A stretch of DNA of 64,000 nt, taken from NCBI GenBank assembly GCA_029860345.1, contig JAOUBJ010000002.1, positions 1-64,000 of the forward strand, read 5' to 3'. Positions within the stretch are counted from its first letter, which is position 1. Each line of letters opens with the position of its first letter. Positions 1-10,900 of this stretch are shown here, piece after piece. Origin of the DNA: Candidatus Zixiibacteriota bacterium. Its GTDB lineage: Bacteria; Zixibacteria; MSB-5A5; GN15; FEB-12. A program made the translations under genes and the position numbers. The notes under the pieces were generated by a model. The model saw nothing but the letters and a program-made list of their open reading frames with translations, made no database searches and was not told the origin of the DNA.

Positions 1-477
1 ATTCCGATGCGATCATTCAATAACAAAAGCAGTGCCGAGAGAATCATATATGGACTAATAGCTTACGTACTAAACAACCCAACGGATATGCCAAATACAG
101 AATTTACACAAAACCCTTGACAGTATGATTGGCCGCCGACGCAGGATTAGCGCTTGACAACAATGACTCAAAAGACTATTTTTATTGTGAAGCCGTAAGT
201 ACATGCACGGCATTGGCTGAGTCCGATGGCATCGCCGGTTCCCTCACAACCCGGAGGTGATAGTGCGGCGGCTGAGGGGAAGACAGGGCAGACGGGGTTT
301 GTATCTGGATGTTCTTCCTCAAGACAGCTTCGAGACAACCCACTTCCGATCCCATTCACTGCCGTCCTGGCAGAAGATCGACCGACTTGTGCTCCGGCCG
401 ATCACAACATGTGCTGCAAGATTCGTTGGGAGGGGCCCCACAGTTTCTGCGGACCGCAGTTAGCACGGAGGTGTGTT
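1..477. other. Non-coding leader of the six-gene array
   Basis: No convincing gene is seen here. The first 180 bases are AT-rich compared with the coding regions that follow. An open frame in phase with the first array gene runs back to position 226, but the encoded peptide has no signal peptide or repeat-family features. A good ribosome-binding site and signal peptide mark position 478 as the true start. The stretch most likely holds the promoter and a long 5' untranslated region for the array. Confidence 0.6.
154..182 (+). promoter_or_regulatory. Candidate promoter for the array
   Basis: TTGACA at 154-159 is followed after 17 bases by TATTTT at 177-182, a good -35 and a fair (4/6) -10 box for a housekeeping sigma factor. 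A second TTGACA lies at 117-122 without an obvious partner. If used, the transcript would carry a leader of about 290 nt before the start at 478. The box preferences of this phylum are not known from the sequence, so this is tentative. Confidence 0.3.
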
Positions 478-3400
478 ATGTTTATCAAAAGACTCCCAGT
501 GAATAGCCTGCTGGTTGCAGCGGCCCTCCTCATTACGTCCGCCTTTGGAGCAGAATCTCCGCCTACGAAAGAGCAATCGTTGGCGCCCGGTATCATGTCG
601 GGAACTTACGGTTATACGGATCACGATAAGACCGTGCGCGGTTGGGCAGACCAGCGACCAAGTGAGCGACTTTCACTCGGCTCGCCCTCACTCACCAGCC
701 CCTTTGTAGGCACGAAAATCGGTGATACTTATTTCGATCAGCAGCACTTTGGTCGTATGGCTCGCATGGTCGACTGGGGCAACGACGTGGCCGGCGGTGC
801 TGGCTTCATGATTCACTTTGAATGGATGAGGTTGGCTACCGAAGTCAATGAGAACCGTCACTACACCTATAATGTATACTACGCAGGAGGCGGTCAGGCC
901 GGCACAACGCTGGGTCAAGTGAAGATCCAACCGGATGGGGAGTATGCCGGGTATGTTTCTTTGGATGTTACCAACGATGGCCGCGCCGTGCTCGGCGGCC
1001 ACAACAATCAAGGCAGCGGCGATCAGGCACACACCTATTGGGATTTCGGCCCCGGCTTCGCCTTCTACGGAATGAATCGTCACGTGCCGGACTCGGTGTT
1101 AGCCGCCGGTCTCAACTGTGCTCCAACCGACTCACTCAAGTCGGCCATTTGGCCGTCCATTCGCTACCAGGAAGGTCCTGCCGACGATGTGTTGCATGTG
1201 TTCACGCAGGTCCGGCAAGAGAACCAGGGTGACCCGCAAGCGCTCATCTATTTCCGCAAGGTCGGGTCCGATGACACTGGTGAATGGGACTACCCGCCGT
1301 TCGTGGTCGACACCGTATTCGACATCGCCCAGGATGTGGCTTGCTCTAACGTCGACGGCAAAGTGGCGCTGGTCTGGATTGCTAATCTGCCCGATCCGGG
1401 AGACTGCGACACTTGCTCCAGCCAAAACGGTCGACCGTTCGTGCAATGGGACAACGACATTTACTATCAGATATCGCATGACTACGGCGCGACTTTTTCA
1501 CCCAGCGTGAACTTGACAATGAACGTCGACGGTGAAGAGGGCTATCGACCATACACCGATCTCTCAGCCCTAATGGGTTCCGACAACAATCTGCGCATTG
1601 CCTGGAACGGACGCTTCTGGCCGGCTGACGCCAATCAAGGGGGTGAAGCCGGGTTGTTGCGCTGTCGCATGCAGTATTGGGGGGAAAATCTTGGTACGGG
1701 TGGATATGATTTAGGCGGTGATCCGATAATACGTACCGTCTCCAGCCTTGAGTGGGATCAAACCGACTGCAACGGCGGCGTCTGGCAACTGAACGGCGCC
1801 AAGATGACAATTAGTGAATGTGACGGTAAACTGTATTACCTGTGGACTCAGTTCAACGATGTCCCGGCCGGAGTTGAAGACGATTGCGCCGAGCGCGCCT
1901 ACGGTGAGAATCCTGAAATCTACGGCTCGGCCAACGGTGAACTGTACTTTTCCGTCTCCGCTGATGGCGGTTTGACCTGGGATCAAGCTCACAATCTAAC
2001 CAACACATATACGCCGCACTGCGATCCCGGCGCGGGAGTCGACAGTGCTTGTCGTTCCGAGCATTGGGCTTCGATGGCCCGATTCGGTACCAACCTGTCC
2101 GGTGACATGTCGGGCGCCTACGTGCTTGATCCGAGCGGTGGCTATACCGGAGACTATTTCCTCGACGTCCAGTACATCGGAGACAAAGACCCCGGTTCCA
2201 TCGTGTATCTTGAAGGCAGTTGGCAGCAAGCCGATGTTATGTGGTTCCGTTTACCGTGCATCGAACCGAATGCGACTCCGTGCCTGGCCTCATCGTTGTA
2301 TCGCATCGGCTGGCCCACTCACACGAATCACGGCGTACCTTTGGATACACCGCTGGTACTTGAGAACCCCTGTCCGGAAGATGCCAACTTCACATTGACT
2401 GTTCGGGAGTATACCGGACCGCCAGGGTGGCTCACCACCAGCGGACTCGAAAGCGGCGTCGTTCCGTCCGGTGGAGCGCCTCTTGAAGGCACGATCAGTT
2501 TGAACAGTGGCGGAATTGTGAACCAACCGCCCACTGACGTCTATCTCAGTGGAGCGCTTATTCTCGATGGCAACTTCGTGGGTAGCCCCGACACACTGCC
2601 CATCGAGTGCTGGGTCACCGACGGGTTCGTCGATATGTTCCCGGATACGATCTCGACCGCTTGCCTGTCGCTGGTAGTAAGCAACAACGGCAACTTCGGC
2701 AACCAGGGGATGGGTCGGGTCAACATGGATTTCTTCAACTCGGGTGACTGCGATACGGTCGACTCCATCCCGGGCGGGACCGACATCTATTTATACGACG
2801 GTTCGCCGGTGATCTGCTGGCAGGACGGCGACACCATCCGCTGCAATTACTCGATCTATGGCCAAGGCATCACCGGTCCCAACGGGTTTATACAGACGGC
2901 TTATGAGCCACCGGTCGACTCAGGCGATATATACTTCTACCGTTCGGAGTTCATCACCCGCGACTCAGGACTCGGTTTGATCCACAGTTGGTACGCACCC
3001 AAGGACCAACCCACCCGCTGTCAGTACCTGATCCATCGGCTGCAAGTGTTTTCCAACGACGGCCAAACACATCCCGGACTGGCCATCGGTGAATTCGTCG
3101 ACTGGGACATTCCGGCCGATAGTGGTATCCGCAACAATTCAGGTTTTAGGCAGGCTGAGCGTCTGATTTATCAACAAGGGTCGGAGTACAATGACGATGA
3201 CGGCATCGAATGCCAGGAAAACTCCGATCGGTATGGCGGCATCTCGCTGCTGGAAATCAGAGAGATCAGCGGCGGCAACACAGTCACTACCACTGATCCC
3301 TACGGCGCCTACACGGCCGACAACGCGACCCAGGTGTATCCGACCGGTGGTCTCGTTCCGGATTCCATCTGGCACTACATCGGTGTCAACGAGGGATACG

Positions 3401-4509
3401 TCATGTCTCCATCGACCGATGCCGATCTGCATTCGGTCATGACCTACAAGTACAATTACACGCTGGCCCCGACCGACACCATCGATATCTTCACGATGTT
3501 GACAACCACCCGGTTCGGCTTTGCCGACTTTATAACATCCGTTCAGGAAGGCCAGGACTGGCATTGTGAGCGCGTCAGCCCCGACACCTGCGGTGGCACG
3601 CCGGACGCCATCTGTGGTGATATGAACGGAGACGGTGCTTATGACCTGTCTGATATGACATACATCGTTGATTACATCTACACGGGCGGACCCGGGCCGG
3701 TAGGAGGATTCGACACCGACGGATACGACCGCTGGACCCTGTATGACAAGTACCTGCTGTTCTGGGGACTCTTTTGCTACTATTGGCCCGATGTTTATTG
3801 TGCGGACAGCGTCGGACCGCCTTTGGGCCAGGCACTCACTTCAGACGTTTTGCTTTATTTGTCCAACTACAGTTTCCCGGCAAACACAACCACGATCATG
3901 CTGGATGTCTGGGTGGACACCGATCCCGGATTGCGGTTCGCCGTGATGCCGTTCAATGTCCGCGTCGATGGCGAGATTCCCGCGGCCAACCTGAACCCTG
4001 TGGATGATGCCTTTCGGCAGAACGCACGAGACTCCGCCAACGGAATAGTGCAAGTGGATATGTTCAATCCGTCGTGCCTGTTGGGTATCGGGGCAGGAAG
4101 GTACCACGCGGCTCAGTTGGAGTTGGTCATGCCGACGCCATCAAGCTCGGAAAGAGAAATCGTAATTGCATGGGATTCGCTGGAGACGAGGGAAGAACAC
4201 CATCCCTTCGTCATTATGTCTGATGGGTCCAACTGGCGGCCGACGATCAAAACATCGGGACCATGTTGTGTGGGACCTATGCGCGGCAATGTCGATTGCG
4301 GTGGCAATAATGAGATCGATATCGCCGATCTGGTATGGATGGTTGATTACATGTTCACCGGCGGACCGCTATGTTGCTTCGACGAAACCGACATCAATGG
4401 CGACGGCACAATCGACATCGCTGATCTCGTATGTATGGTTGAGTATATGTTCAGCAATCCGTCTGAGTGCGAACCGGCGGCCTGTCCGCTATCGGAGCCG
4501 CCGCAATGA
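478..4509 (+). CDS. Secreted propeller-dockerin protein, array copy 1 (longest)
   Basis: 1,343 residues. Start chosen at 478 because GGAGG lies 6 bases upstream and a classic signal peptide follows (MFIKRLP, hydrophobic core, SAFGA). The N-terminal half contains Asp-box-like motifs such as ISHDYGATF and SADGGLTW, as in sialidase-type beta-propellers, and a family-specific DCDTCSSQ motif. The next part is beta-rich and Ig-like. Unlike the other copies it has an early dockerin-like segment near residue 1046 (GDMNGDGAYDLSDM), an unassigned beta-rich insert of about 200 residues, then a normal paired dockerin at about 1267-1326 (DINGDGTIDIADLV). No type IX tail is present. It is likely exported and held at the surface or released. 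Catalytic function is not evident: the Asp-box fold alone does not prove glycosidase activity. It is the first of six paralogs in one orientation. Confidence 0.8.
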   Translation: MFIKRLPVNSLLVAAALLITSAFGAESPPTKEQSLAPGIMSGTYGYTDHDKTVRGWADQRPSERLSLGSPSLTSPFVGTKIGDTYFDQQHFGRMARMVDWGNDVAGGAGFMIHFEWMRLATEVNENRHYTYNVYYAGGGQAGTTLGQVKIQPDGEYAGYVSLDVTNDGRAVLGGHNNQGSGDQAHTYWDFGPGFAFYGMNRHVPDSVLAAGLNCAPTDSLKSAIWPSIRYQEGPADDVLHVFTQVRQENQGDPQALIYFRKVGSDDTGEWDYPPFVVDTVFDIAQDVACSNVDGKVALVWIANLPDPGDCDTCSSQNGRPFVQWDNDIYYQISHDYGATFSPSVNLTMNVDGEEGYRPYTDLSALMGSDNNLRIAWNGRFWPADANQGGEAGLLRCRMQYWGENLGTGGYDLGGDPIIRTVSSLEWDQTDCNGGVWQLNGAKMTISECDGKLYYLWTQFNDVPAGVEDDCAERAYGENPEIYGSANGELYFSVSADGGLTWDQAHNLTNTYTPHCDPGAGVDSACRSEHWASMARFGTNLSGDMSGAYVLDPSGGYTGDYFLDVQYIGDKDPGSIVYLEGSWQQADVMWFRLPCIEPNATPCLASSLYRIGWPTHTNHGVPLDTPLVLENPCPEDANFTLTVREYTGPPGWLTTSGLESGVVPSGGAPLEGTISLNSGGIVNQPPTDVYLSGALILDGNFVGSPDTLPIECWVTDGFVDMFPDTISTACLSLVVSNNGNFGNQGMGRVNMDFFNSGDCDTVDSIPGGTDIYLYDGSPVICWQDGDTIRCNYSIYGQGITGPNGFIQTAYEPPVDSGDIYFYRSEFITRDSGLGLIHSWYAPKDQPTRCQYLIHRLQVFSNDGQTHPGLAIGEFVDWDIPADSGIRNNSGFRQAERLIYQQGSEYNDDDGIECQENSDRYGGISLLEIREISGGNTVTTTDPYGAYTADNATQVYPTGGLVPDSIWHYIGVNEGYVMSPSTDADLHSVMTYKYNYTLAPTDTIDIFTMLTTTRFGFADFITSVQEGQDWHCERVSPDTCGGTPDAICGDMNGDGAYDLSDMTYIVDYIYTGGPGPVGGFDTDGYDRWTLYDKYLLFWGLFCYYWPDVYCADSVGPPLGQALTSDVLLYLSNYSFPANTTTIMLDVWVDTDPGLRFAVMPFNVRVDGEIPAANLNPVDDAFRQNARDSANGIVQVDMFNPSCLLGIGAGRYHAAQLELVMPTPSSSEREIVIAWDSLETREEHHPFVIMSDGSNWRPTIKTSGPCCVGPMRGNVDCGGNNEIDIADLVWMVDYMFTGGPLCCFDETDINGDGTIDIADLVCMVEYMFSNPSECEPAACPLSEPPQ

Positions 4510-4617
4510 GAGCACGAAAAATGATATGGTCCGGAATCTGTAACCCGGTTTCGAACCTGGACACTGAAATTATCGCCTGGAGACAACATAGAGACTGATT
4601 ACAACAAGGAGCACACA

Positions 4618-7600
4618 ATGACAGGGAGGTATCGAACGTTGGTGGGCATGCTGGTAGCGTGCTTTTTTGTTTCAACGACCGTGCTGGCCGCTCAACAGGC
4701 CAAACAGGTGTCTCGCCCGATCTCGCCGGTGGCAAAATCGGCGACAAATGTCACAGCGCATGGTCACGGTCCGTTGAGCACCGACGTTCACCAGCCGGGA
4801 CAACCGCTGGGCAGGGCAGAGACCGCATCGACGTCGCCAGGAAAACTGATCGGCGACACCTGGTACGATCTGCAACAGAACGGTTCGATGGGTCGCATGG
4901 TCGACTGGGGATGGGATGACAGCAATCAAGTGCTGGTGCACTTCACCTGGACGCGCTGGCCGGTTTACCCTGGGTCGGATCGAAGCGCGGCTTACAACTG
5001 CTACTATTCGGTGACGGACAGCATGCTGGGACTGACAATGGTGCAGGACCCGGCGACTTATGGCGGCTTCCCCAGTATTGATGCTGCTGTCGACAACCGA
5101 GCGGTCATTGCAGCCCACTCCAGCGGGCAACCCTGTGTGTATTGGGATGTCAGCCCGGGCTTCGGTTTTTTCGGTGACCATTCGTGTGTCCCGGATTCGG
5201 TGGGGTTCGGAATATGGCCCAAGATGCGTTATCAGGACATCGCCGGCCAGACTCCGGTGACTCATGTTTTCTCCCAGGTTTTGGAACCCGACGCCGGTGA
5301 TCCGCAGGCCATCTATTACAGTAGGAAAGTGGGCGTGGGAAGTGCCGGCGATTGGGACTACCCTGCGTATGTGGTCGATACAGTGTTCGATATCGCCCAG
5401 GACGTGGCCTGCTCAAATGTCGACGGCAAGATGGCTCTGGTCTGGATAGCCAACCGGCCCGACCCGGGCGATTGCGACACTTGTTCCAGCCAAAACGGTC
5501 AGAATTTCGCGCAGTGGGATAACGACGTTTACTACCAAATATCGAATGACTACGGCGCTACTTTCCAACCGCGCGTGAACATGACCATGAACGTCGACGG
5601 AGTCGATGGATATCGTCCATACACTGATCTGTCACCGCTGATTGGGAGTGACAACAATCTGCGAATCGCCTGGAACGGTCGTTTTTGGCCGGCCGACGCC
5701 AACAGCGGAGGAAACGCCGGCCTGTTGCGGTGTCGCATGTTCTACTGGGGTGAGAATCTCGGTTTCGGTGGCTTCGATACCAGCGGCAATGCGATCATTC
5801 GCACCGCGGCCAAACTGGACTGGGATCAGACGACATGCAACGGTGGCAGTTGGCAACTAAACGGCTCCAAAATGACATTGTCCGAGTGCGATGGCAACCT
5901 GTACTACCTCTGGACACAGTTCAACGATGTGGCCAACGGGATCGAAGACGACTGTGCCGAACGGGCTTTCGGCGCCGGTGGTGATGCTTTCGGTTCTGCC
6001 AACGGAGAGATATACCTGATCGTATCTGATGACGGTGGTTTTAGCTGGGACCTGCCGCGTAACCTGACCAACACCTATACACCACACTGTGACATCGAAG
6101 GCGGTCCCGGCGGACGGTGCCAGTCGGAACACTTTCCATCAATGTCGCGGTTCGGCACCAACCAGACTCTCCCCGGATCGGACTATGTGGTTATCGATCC
6201 CGGCTCCGGATACACCGGCGATTATTTCCTCGATGTCCAATACATCGACGATCCCAGCCCGGGCGTGATAGTTCAGGACGAAGGGAGTTGGATGTTGAAC
6301 GAGGTACGCTGGTTCCGTTTGCCATGTGTGGAGCCGGAGTTTCTCGCCTGTATAGGAACGAGCGGTGCGAATACGACCTCCACCGGTCACGGCCAACCCT
6401 CTTATCAGTGGGTCAGCTTCTTCAATGACTGTAATCTGGATGCCAATTATACGTTAACCATCACTGACCATACCGGTCCACCGGGGTGGCTGGAGTTCGG
6501 TCTTCCGGAAACGGGAGTGATCCAGGCAGGTGCGATATACGACGTCGGACTTATCATGAATGCCGGCGGCATCGTCAATGAGCCCGGTACTTGGGTAACA
6601 CTCAGGGCAACGCTTTTGTTTGAAGGCCCCTTCGAGAACAGTCCGCTCAGTTTTGACGCAGTTTGCCATGTAATCCCGGAGGCTTACGAGCTGTGGCCTG
6701 ATACGCTTGAGACAGGTTGTCTGTCACTGATCGTGCGAGGCAACGGCAACTACGGCAGCCAGGGAGCCGGTAAAGTCAATATGGATTTCTTCAACTACGG
6801 CGACTGCGATGACCTTGAATTCCCCGACGATACCATCCCCGGTTACTCCCAGGTATACTTGTATGACGCTTCTCCCGTGATTTGTTGGCCGGATGGTGAT
6901 TCGGTTTTGTGCAACTGGTCGATCTTCGGAAGCTCGCCATGGTTGTCACACGGATTCTTGCCCGTGTCGTATGAACCGCCGGTCGATTCAGGCGATTTCG
7001 TGTACTATGAATCCGAGTTCCAAACTCAGGACTCCGGAGTCGGAGTGCGGCAAAGCTGGTATGCACCCAAAGACCAGCCGGACACCTGCCAGTTCCTGGT
7101 CCATCGATTGCGAATCTTCTCCAACGACGGCCAAACGCATACTGACCTGTCAATCGGCGAAGTGATCGACTGGGATATCCCGTCCGATTCCGCCAGCCGG
7201 AATCTTTCAGGTTTTGACCACGGTACCCGAATGATCTATCAGGTCGGCTCTGAATATGATGAGGACCCTGAAGAGTGCATGGACAACGATGACCGCTTGG
7301 GAGGTATCTCGCTCGTCCAGATTATGGGAGAGGGGGAGTATCCGAGCCAGTCTTTCTACGGTGCTTATAGTGGCAGCAACGCTCTCTGGGTCTATCCGAA
7401 TGGCGGCTTCGATCCGGAACAGTTGGACAGTTTGATGACGGCTCGCGAAGGATTTGTCCTTTCGGATTCCGTGAACGCCGATCTGCACTCGACGATGACC
7501 TATCGGGTCGGCCATACGCTGCTGCCGGATGATACGCTCGACATCGTGAGTGTGCTGGCAACCTCGATGGGCGGTTATGCAGACTTCATGGCTGCCGTGC

Positions 7601-7890
7601 AAGCCGGACATCAGTGGAGCCGGGACCATATACTCCCACGTTATAGTTGCTGCCGCGGACAGCGCGGTAATGTCTGCTCTATGCCGGATGCAGGCATGGA
7701 CATCTCCGATCTGGTCTGTCTGGTCGACTTCATGTTCACCGGCGGACCGGAGCCGATGTGCTTTGAGGAAGCGGATGTCAACGGCGACGGTGTTATTAAC
7801 ATCGAAGATCTGATCTGTATTGTGGATGGCATGTTCCTGGGACTTGGCTTTGGTTGCATGGCCGAATGTCCACCGCCCGAGGACCCGTAA
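4618..7890 (+). CDS. Secreted propeller-dockerin protein, array copy 2
   Basis: 1,090 residues; AAGGAG lies 7 bases before the ATG. A signal peptide is visible (LVACFFVSTTVLAA). It shares with its neighbours the segment GSMGRMVDWG near the start of the mature protein, the motif DPGDCDTCSSQ, Asp-box-like SDDGGFSW and SNDYGATF, and the later YDASPVICW Ig-like region. A paired dockerin closes the protein at about residues 1014-1080; its second loop, DVNGDGVINIEDLI, has the full calcium-binding pattern. The 108-base gap from copy 1 and the same orientation suggest co-transcription or recent duplication. The molecular role is unknown; binding of a surface polymer or of a cohesin partner is inferred only from domain types. 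Confidence 0.8.
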   Translation: MTGRYRTLVGMLVACFFVSTTVLAAQQAKQVSRPISPVAKSATNVTAHGHGPLSTDVHQPGQPLGRAETASTSPGKLIGDTWYDLQQNGSMGRMVDWGWDDSNQVLVHFTWTRWPVYPGSDRSAAYNCYYSVTDSMLGLTMVQDPATYGGFPSIDAAVDNRAVIAAHSSGQPCVYWDVSPGFGFFGDHSCVPDSVGFGIWPKMRYQDIAGQTPVTHVFSQVLEPDAGDPQAIYYSRKVGVGSAGDWDYPAYVVDTVFDIAQDVACSNVDGKMALVWIANRPDPGDCDTCSSQNGQNFAQWDNDVYYQISNDYGATFQPRVNMTMNVDGVDGYRPYTDLSPLIGSDNNLRIAWNGRFWPADANSGGNAGLLRCRMFYWGENLGFGGFDTSGNAIIRTAAKLDWDQTTCNGGSWQLNGSKMTLSECDGNLYYLWTQFNDVANGIEDDCAERAFGAGGDAFGSANGEIYLIVSDDGGFSWDLPRNLTNTYTPHCDIEGGPGGRCQSEHFPSMSRFGTNQTLPGSDYVVIDPGSGYTGDYFLDVQYIDDPSPGVIVQDEGSWMLNEVRWFRLPCVEPEFLACIGTSGANTTSTGHGQPSYQWVSFFNDCNLDANYTLTITDHTGPPGWLEFGLPETGVIQAGAIYDVGLIMNAGGIVNEPGTWVTLRATLLFEGPFENSPLSFDAVCHVIPEAYELWPDTLETGCLSLIVRGNGNYGSQGAGKVNMDFFNYGDCDDLEFPDDTIPGYSQVYLYDASPVICWPDGDSVLCNWSIFGSSPWLSHGFLPVSYEPPVDSGDFVYYESEFQTQDSGVGVRQSWYAPKDQPDTCQFLVHRLRIFSNDGQTHTDLSIGEVIDWDIPSDSASRNLSGFDHGTRMIYQVGSEYDEDPEECMDNDDRLGGISLVQIMGEGEYPSQSFYGAYSGSNALWVYPNGGFDPEQLDSLMTAREGFVLSDSVNADLHSTMTYRVGHTLLPDDTLDIVSVLATSMGGYADFMAAVQAGHQWSRDHILPRYSCCRGQRGNVCSMPDAGMDISDLVCLVDFMFTGGPEPMCFEEADVNGDGVINIEDLICIVDGMFLGLGFGCMAECPPPEDP

Positions 7891-7986
7891 TGGCCGAGTA
7901 ATAATCTGTCCGGGTTGCAGGAAGTTGCCCGGTGTGTCGAAATATGACAATGGACCCGTGAGCGGGTCACGCCTGAGGAGGAGGGT

Positions 7987-10900
7987 ATGAGAGTACGACA
8001 TATTGTAATATCCAGCCTGTTGGTTGCATCGCTGGCCACCGCTGCTATCGGTGCGCGTCGACCGGTGACAATGAAGCAAGCCCTGAGACCGGCGGCGAGA
8101 ACAACCCAACCAGCGCTACCGCTGCACGACGAGCAACCCGCTACGTTCTGGCGGGGTGGTGACCGCCAATCGTTGGGACGCGCTGGCAGTACATCGATTG
8201 CTCCGGGTGTTGTGGTCGGCAACACCTATTACGATATGCAACATAACGGCAGCATGGGTCGCATGGTCGACTGGGGTGTGAACGAAGATGAAGACTTCCA
8301 GGTGCACTTCAGTTGGATGCGCCTTGCCACTTATGTAACGGAGAACCGCCATTACGCCCACAACTATTACCGAGCTCAGTCGGATTCTTTAGTGGGTATG
8401 GACAAGGTGCAACCTGATGGAGAGTACGCCGGGTACGTCGGGATAGACGTAACGGCTCAAGGCCGCGCCTGTGTTGGCGGACACAACAACCGGGGCTCCG
8501 GCTATCAATGCCACTTCTACTGGCATTCTCCGGGTTTTATTGACTGCTGGAACCCTCAAAATCGTCGCGTTCCCGATTCGGTGTCGGCCTGGGGCAGCGG
8601 TCTGGACTGGCAGACCGATTCGGTGATGTCGGTCATCTGGCCGAAATTCCGTTACCAGGATGTGCCCGGGCAGGACCACGTTCTGCACATCCTGGCGCGC
8701 CAGAGTGAACCATACACGGTGGGAAAACCGTTGTATTATTTCCGCAAGGTGGGACTGGATGCCACGGGCGACTGGGACTACCCGCCTTACATTGTCGACA
8801 CCGTGTACGGGTACGGCCACGACGTTGCCTGTTCCAACATTGACGGCAAATTCGCCATGGTCTGGATCGCCAATCTGCCCGACCCGGGTGATTGCGACAC
8901 CTGTTCCAGCCAGGACGGACGCCCTTTTTACGACATGGACAACGATATTTATTATCAGATATCGCACGATTACGGCGCTACGTTCGATCCGCGCGTCAAC
9001 CTGACCATGAACGTCGATGGAGAAGAAGGCTACAGACCGTTCAGCGATGCATCGGCGCTGATCGATTCCGACAATAATCTGCACATAGGATGGGGTGGGC
9101 GCTATTGGCCGGCCGATGCAAACATGGGTGGTCAGGTCGGTTTGTTGCGTGGTCGAATGTTTCATTGGGGAGAGAATCTGGGCTTAGGAGGATTCGATGG
9201 CAATGGAGATGCTATCATCAGAACTGCGGTCGATCTCGCATGGGATCAGACCGTTTGCAATGGTGGCATTTGGAACCTGAACGGCGCCAAAATGTCGGTC
9301 TCGGAGTGCGATGGTAAGCTGTACTTCCTTTGGACACAGTTCAATGACATCCCCAACGGTGTGGAAGACGATTGTCACGATCGCGCATTCGGAAGTAATT
9401 CTGATTATTCCGGGTCGGCCAACGGCGAACTGTATGTTGCCGTTTCCGATAACGGCGGCATGAACTGGGACTATCCGCGTAACCTCACCAACACTCGCAC
9501 GCCGCACTGTGATTCCATCGACGGCCCGGTCGGTCGCTGTCAATCGGAAATGTGGTCGTCGATGGCTCGGTTCGGAACCAACCACGCAGTCGGCTCGAAT
9601 GTCGTTATTGTCGATCCCAGTGGCGGCTACACCGGCGATTACTTCCTTGATGTGCAATACATCGACGATCCCGACCCCGGTGCCATTGTATATGACGAGG
9701 GGACCTGGCAGCAAAGCTCTGTCCGATGGTTTCGTATGCCCTGTGTCGAGCCGGTTCCGACTCCGGGCTGGGCTCCTTCCTGGCAGGAAATCGACTATCC
9801 TGAGTACACCAAACATGGTACTCAGTATGACAAGTCGCTGACTATCGAGAATGACGGCAATACGACCACCAACTTTACCATGACCCTAAACGAAGATGCC
9901 GGTCCCCACTCAGGTTGGCTGTCGGTATCAGCTTCACTGTCGGCTGGAACCATCGGTTTTGGTGAGGATAATACCGTCAGTGGCACTGTTACCATCAACG
10001 CAGGTGGCACCATCAATCTTCCCGGTACGCTTGTGAACCTGAGAGGTAACATGACTGCAACCGGTAACCTGGTTGGTTCGCCGTATGTCTTTCCGATCAA
10101 CTTCTTCATCGTTGACACCGTGGTGCCGCCGATGTTCGATACCATTTCGACCGGTTGCTTTTCATTGGTCGTGTCCAACCTGGGTAACTGGGGCAACCAG
10201 GGCGCCGGTCATGTCAATCTCGACTTTTTCGACTACGGCGACTGCGACAATTCCGAAGGTGAGCAGGATACTATCCCCGGCGATGCGACCGTCTACGTCA
10301 ACGACGCCTCCCCGGTCATCTGCTGGCCGGACGGTGATTCCGTGATTTGCAATTGGTCGATCTACGGTAACGGCCCTTCGTCTGAGAACAGTTTCATACC
10401 AGTGGGTCATATCGCATCGGTTCCGTTCTTCGTCGGTGTCTGCTGTGACAGCCCGACCGAATCTCTTTTCGTTGAGGATACTTATTTCTCGCAGTTCGTG
10501 ACACGTGATACCGGTATCCTGATCGAGAAGTGGTGGGTCCATCCCGATCAAAGCGCCGACCAGGGTTCCAACTGGATCATTCAGATTTTGAGGATCACAG
10601 TGATCGATGGTCAGACACATATCGGTTTGAATATCGGTGAAGCTATCGACTGGGATATCCCGGCTGACACCGCCATGCGCAACCGGTCCGGTTTTGATGC
10701 CGGCCTCAAGTTGGTTTACCAGCAGGGTTCTGAGTACGACGAAGACCCCGAAGAGTGTATGGACAACTCAGACCGCTACGGTGGAATTGAATTGCTGGGT
10801 ATCAGAGAAGACGATGATGGAACCGTCACCGAGAGTTCCTATCCTTACGGCGCCTGGTCCGGTAGTAACAGTCTGTGGGTCCATCCTGGTGGCGGTTTTG

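Noticed and set aside
226-477. N-terminal extension of the first array protein from the frame start at 226
   Set aside because: The extra peptide has no family similarity and would bury the signal peptide; the ribosome-binding site and signal peptide at 478 are much better.
7207-8109. Long open frame of about 300 codons on the minus strand
   Set aside because: It lies opposite two well-supported array genes, has no domain features, and reflects codon bias of the coding strand. Similar frames at 8389-9165 and 9184-9816 were left out for the same reason.
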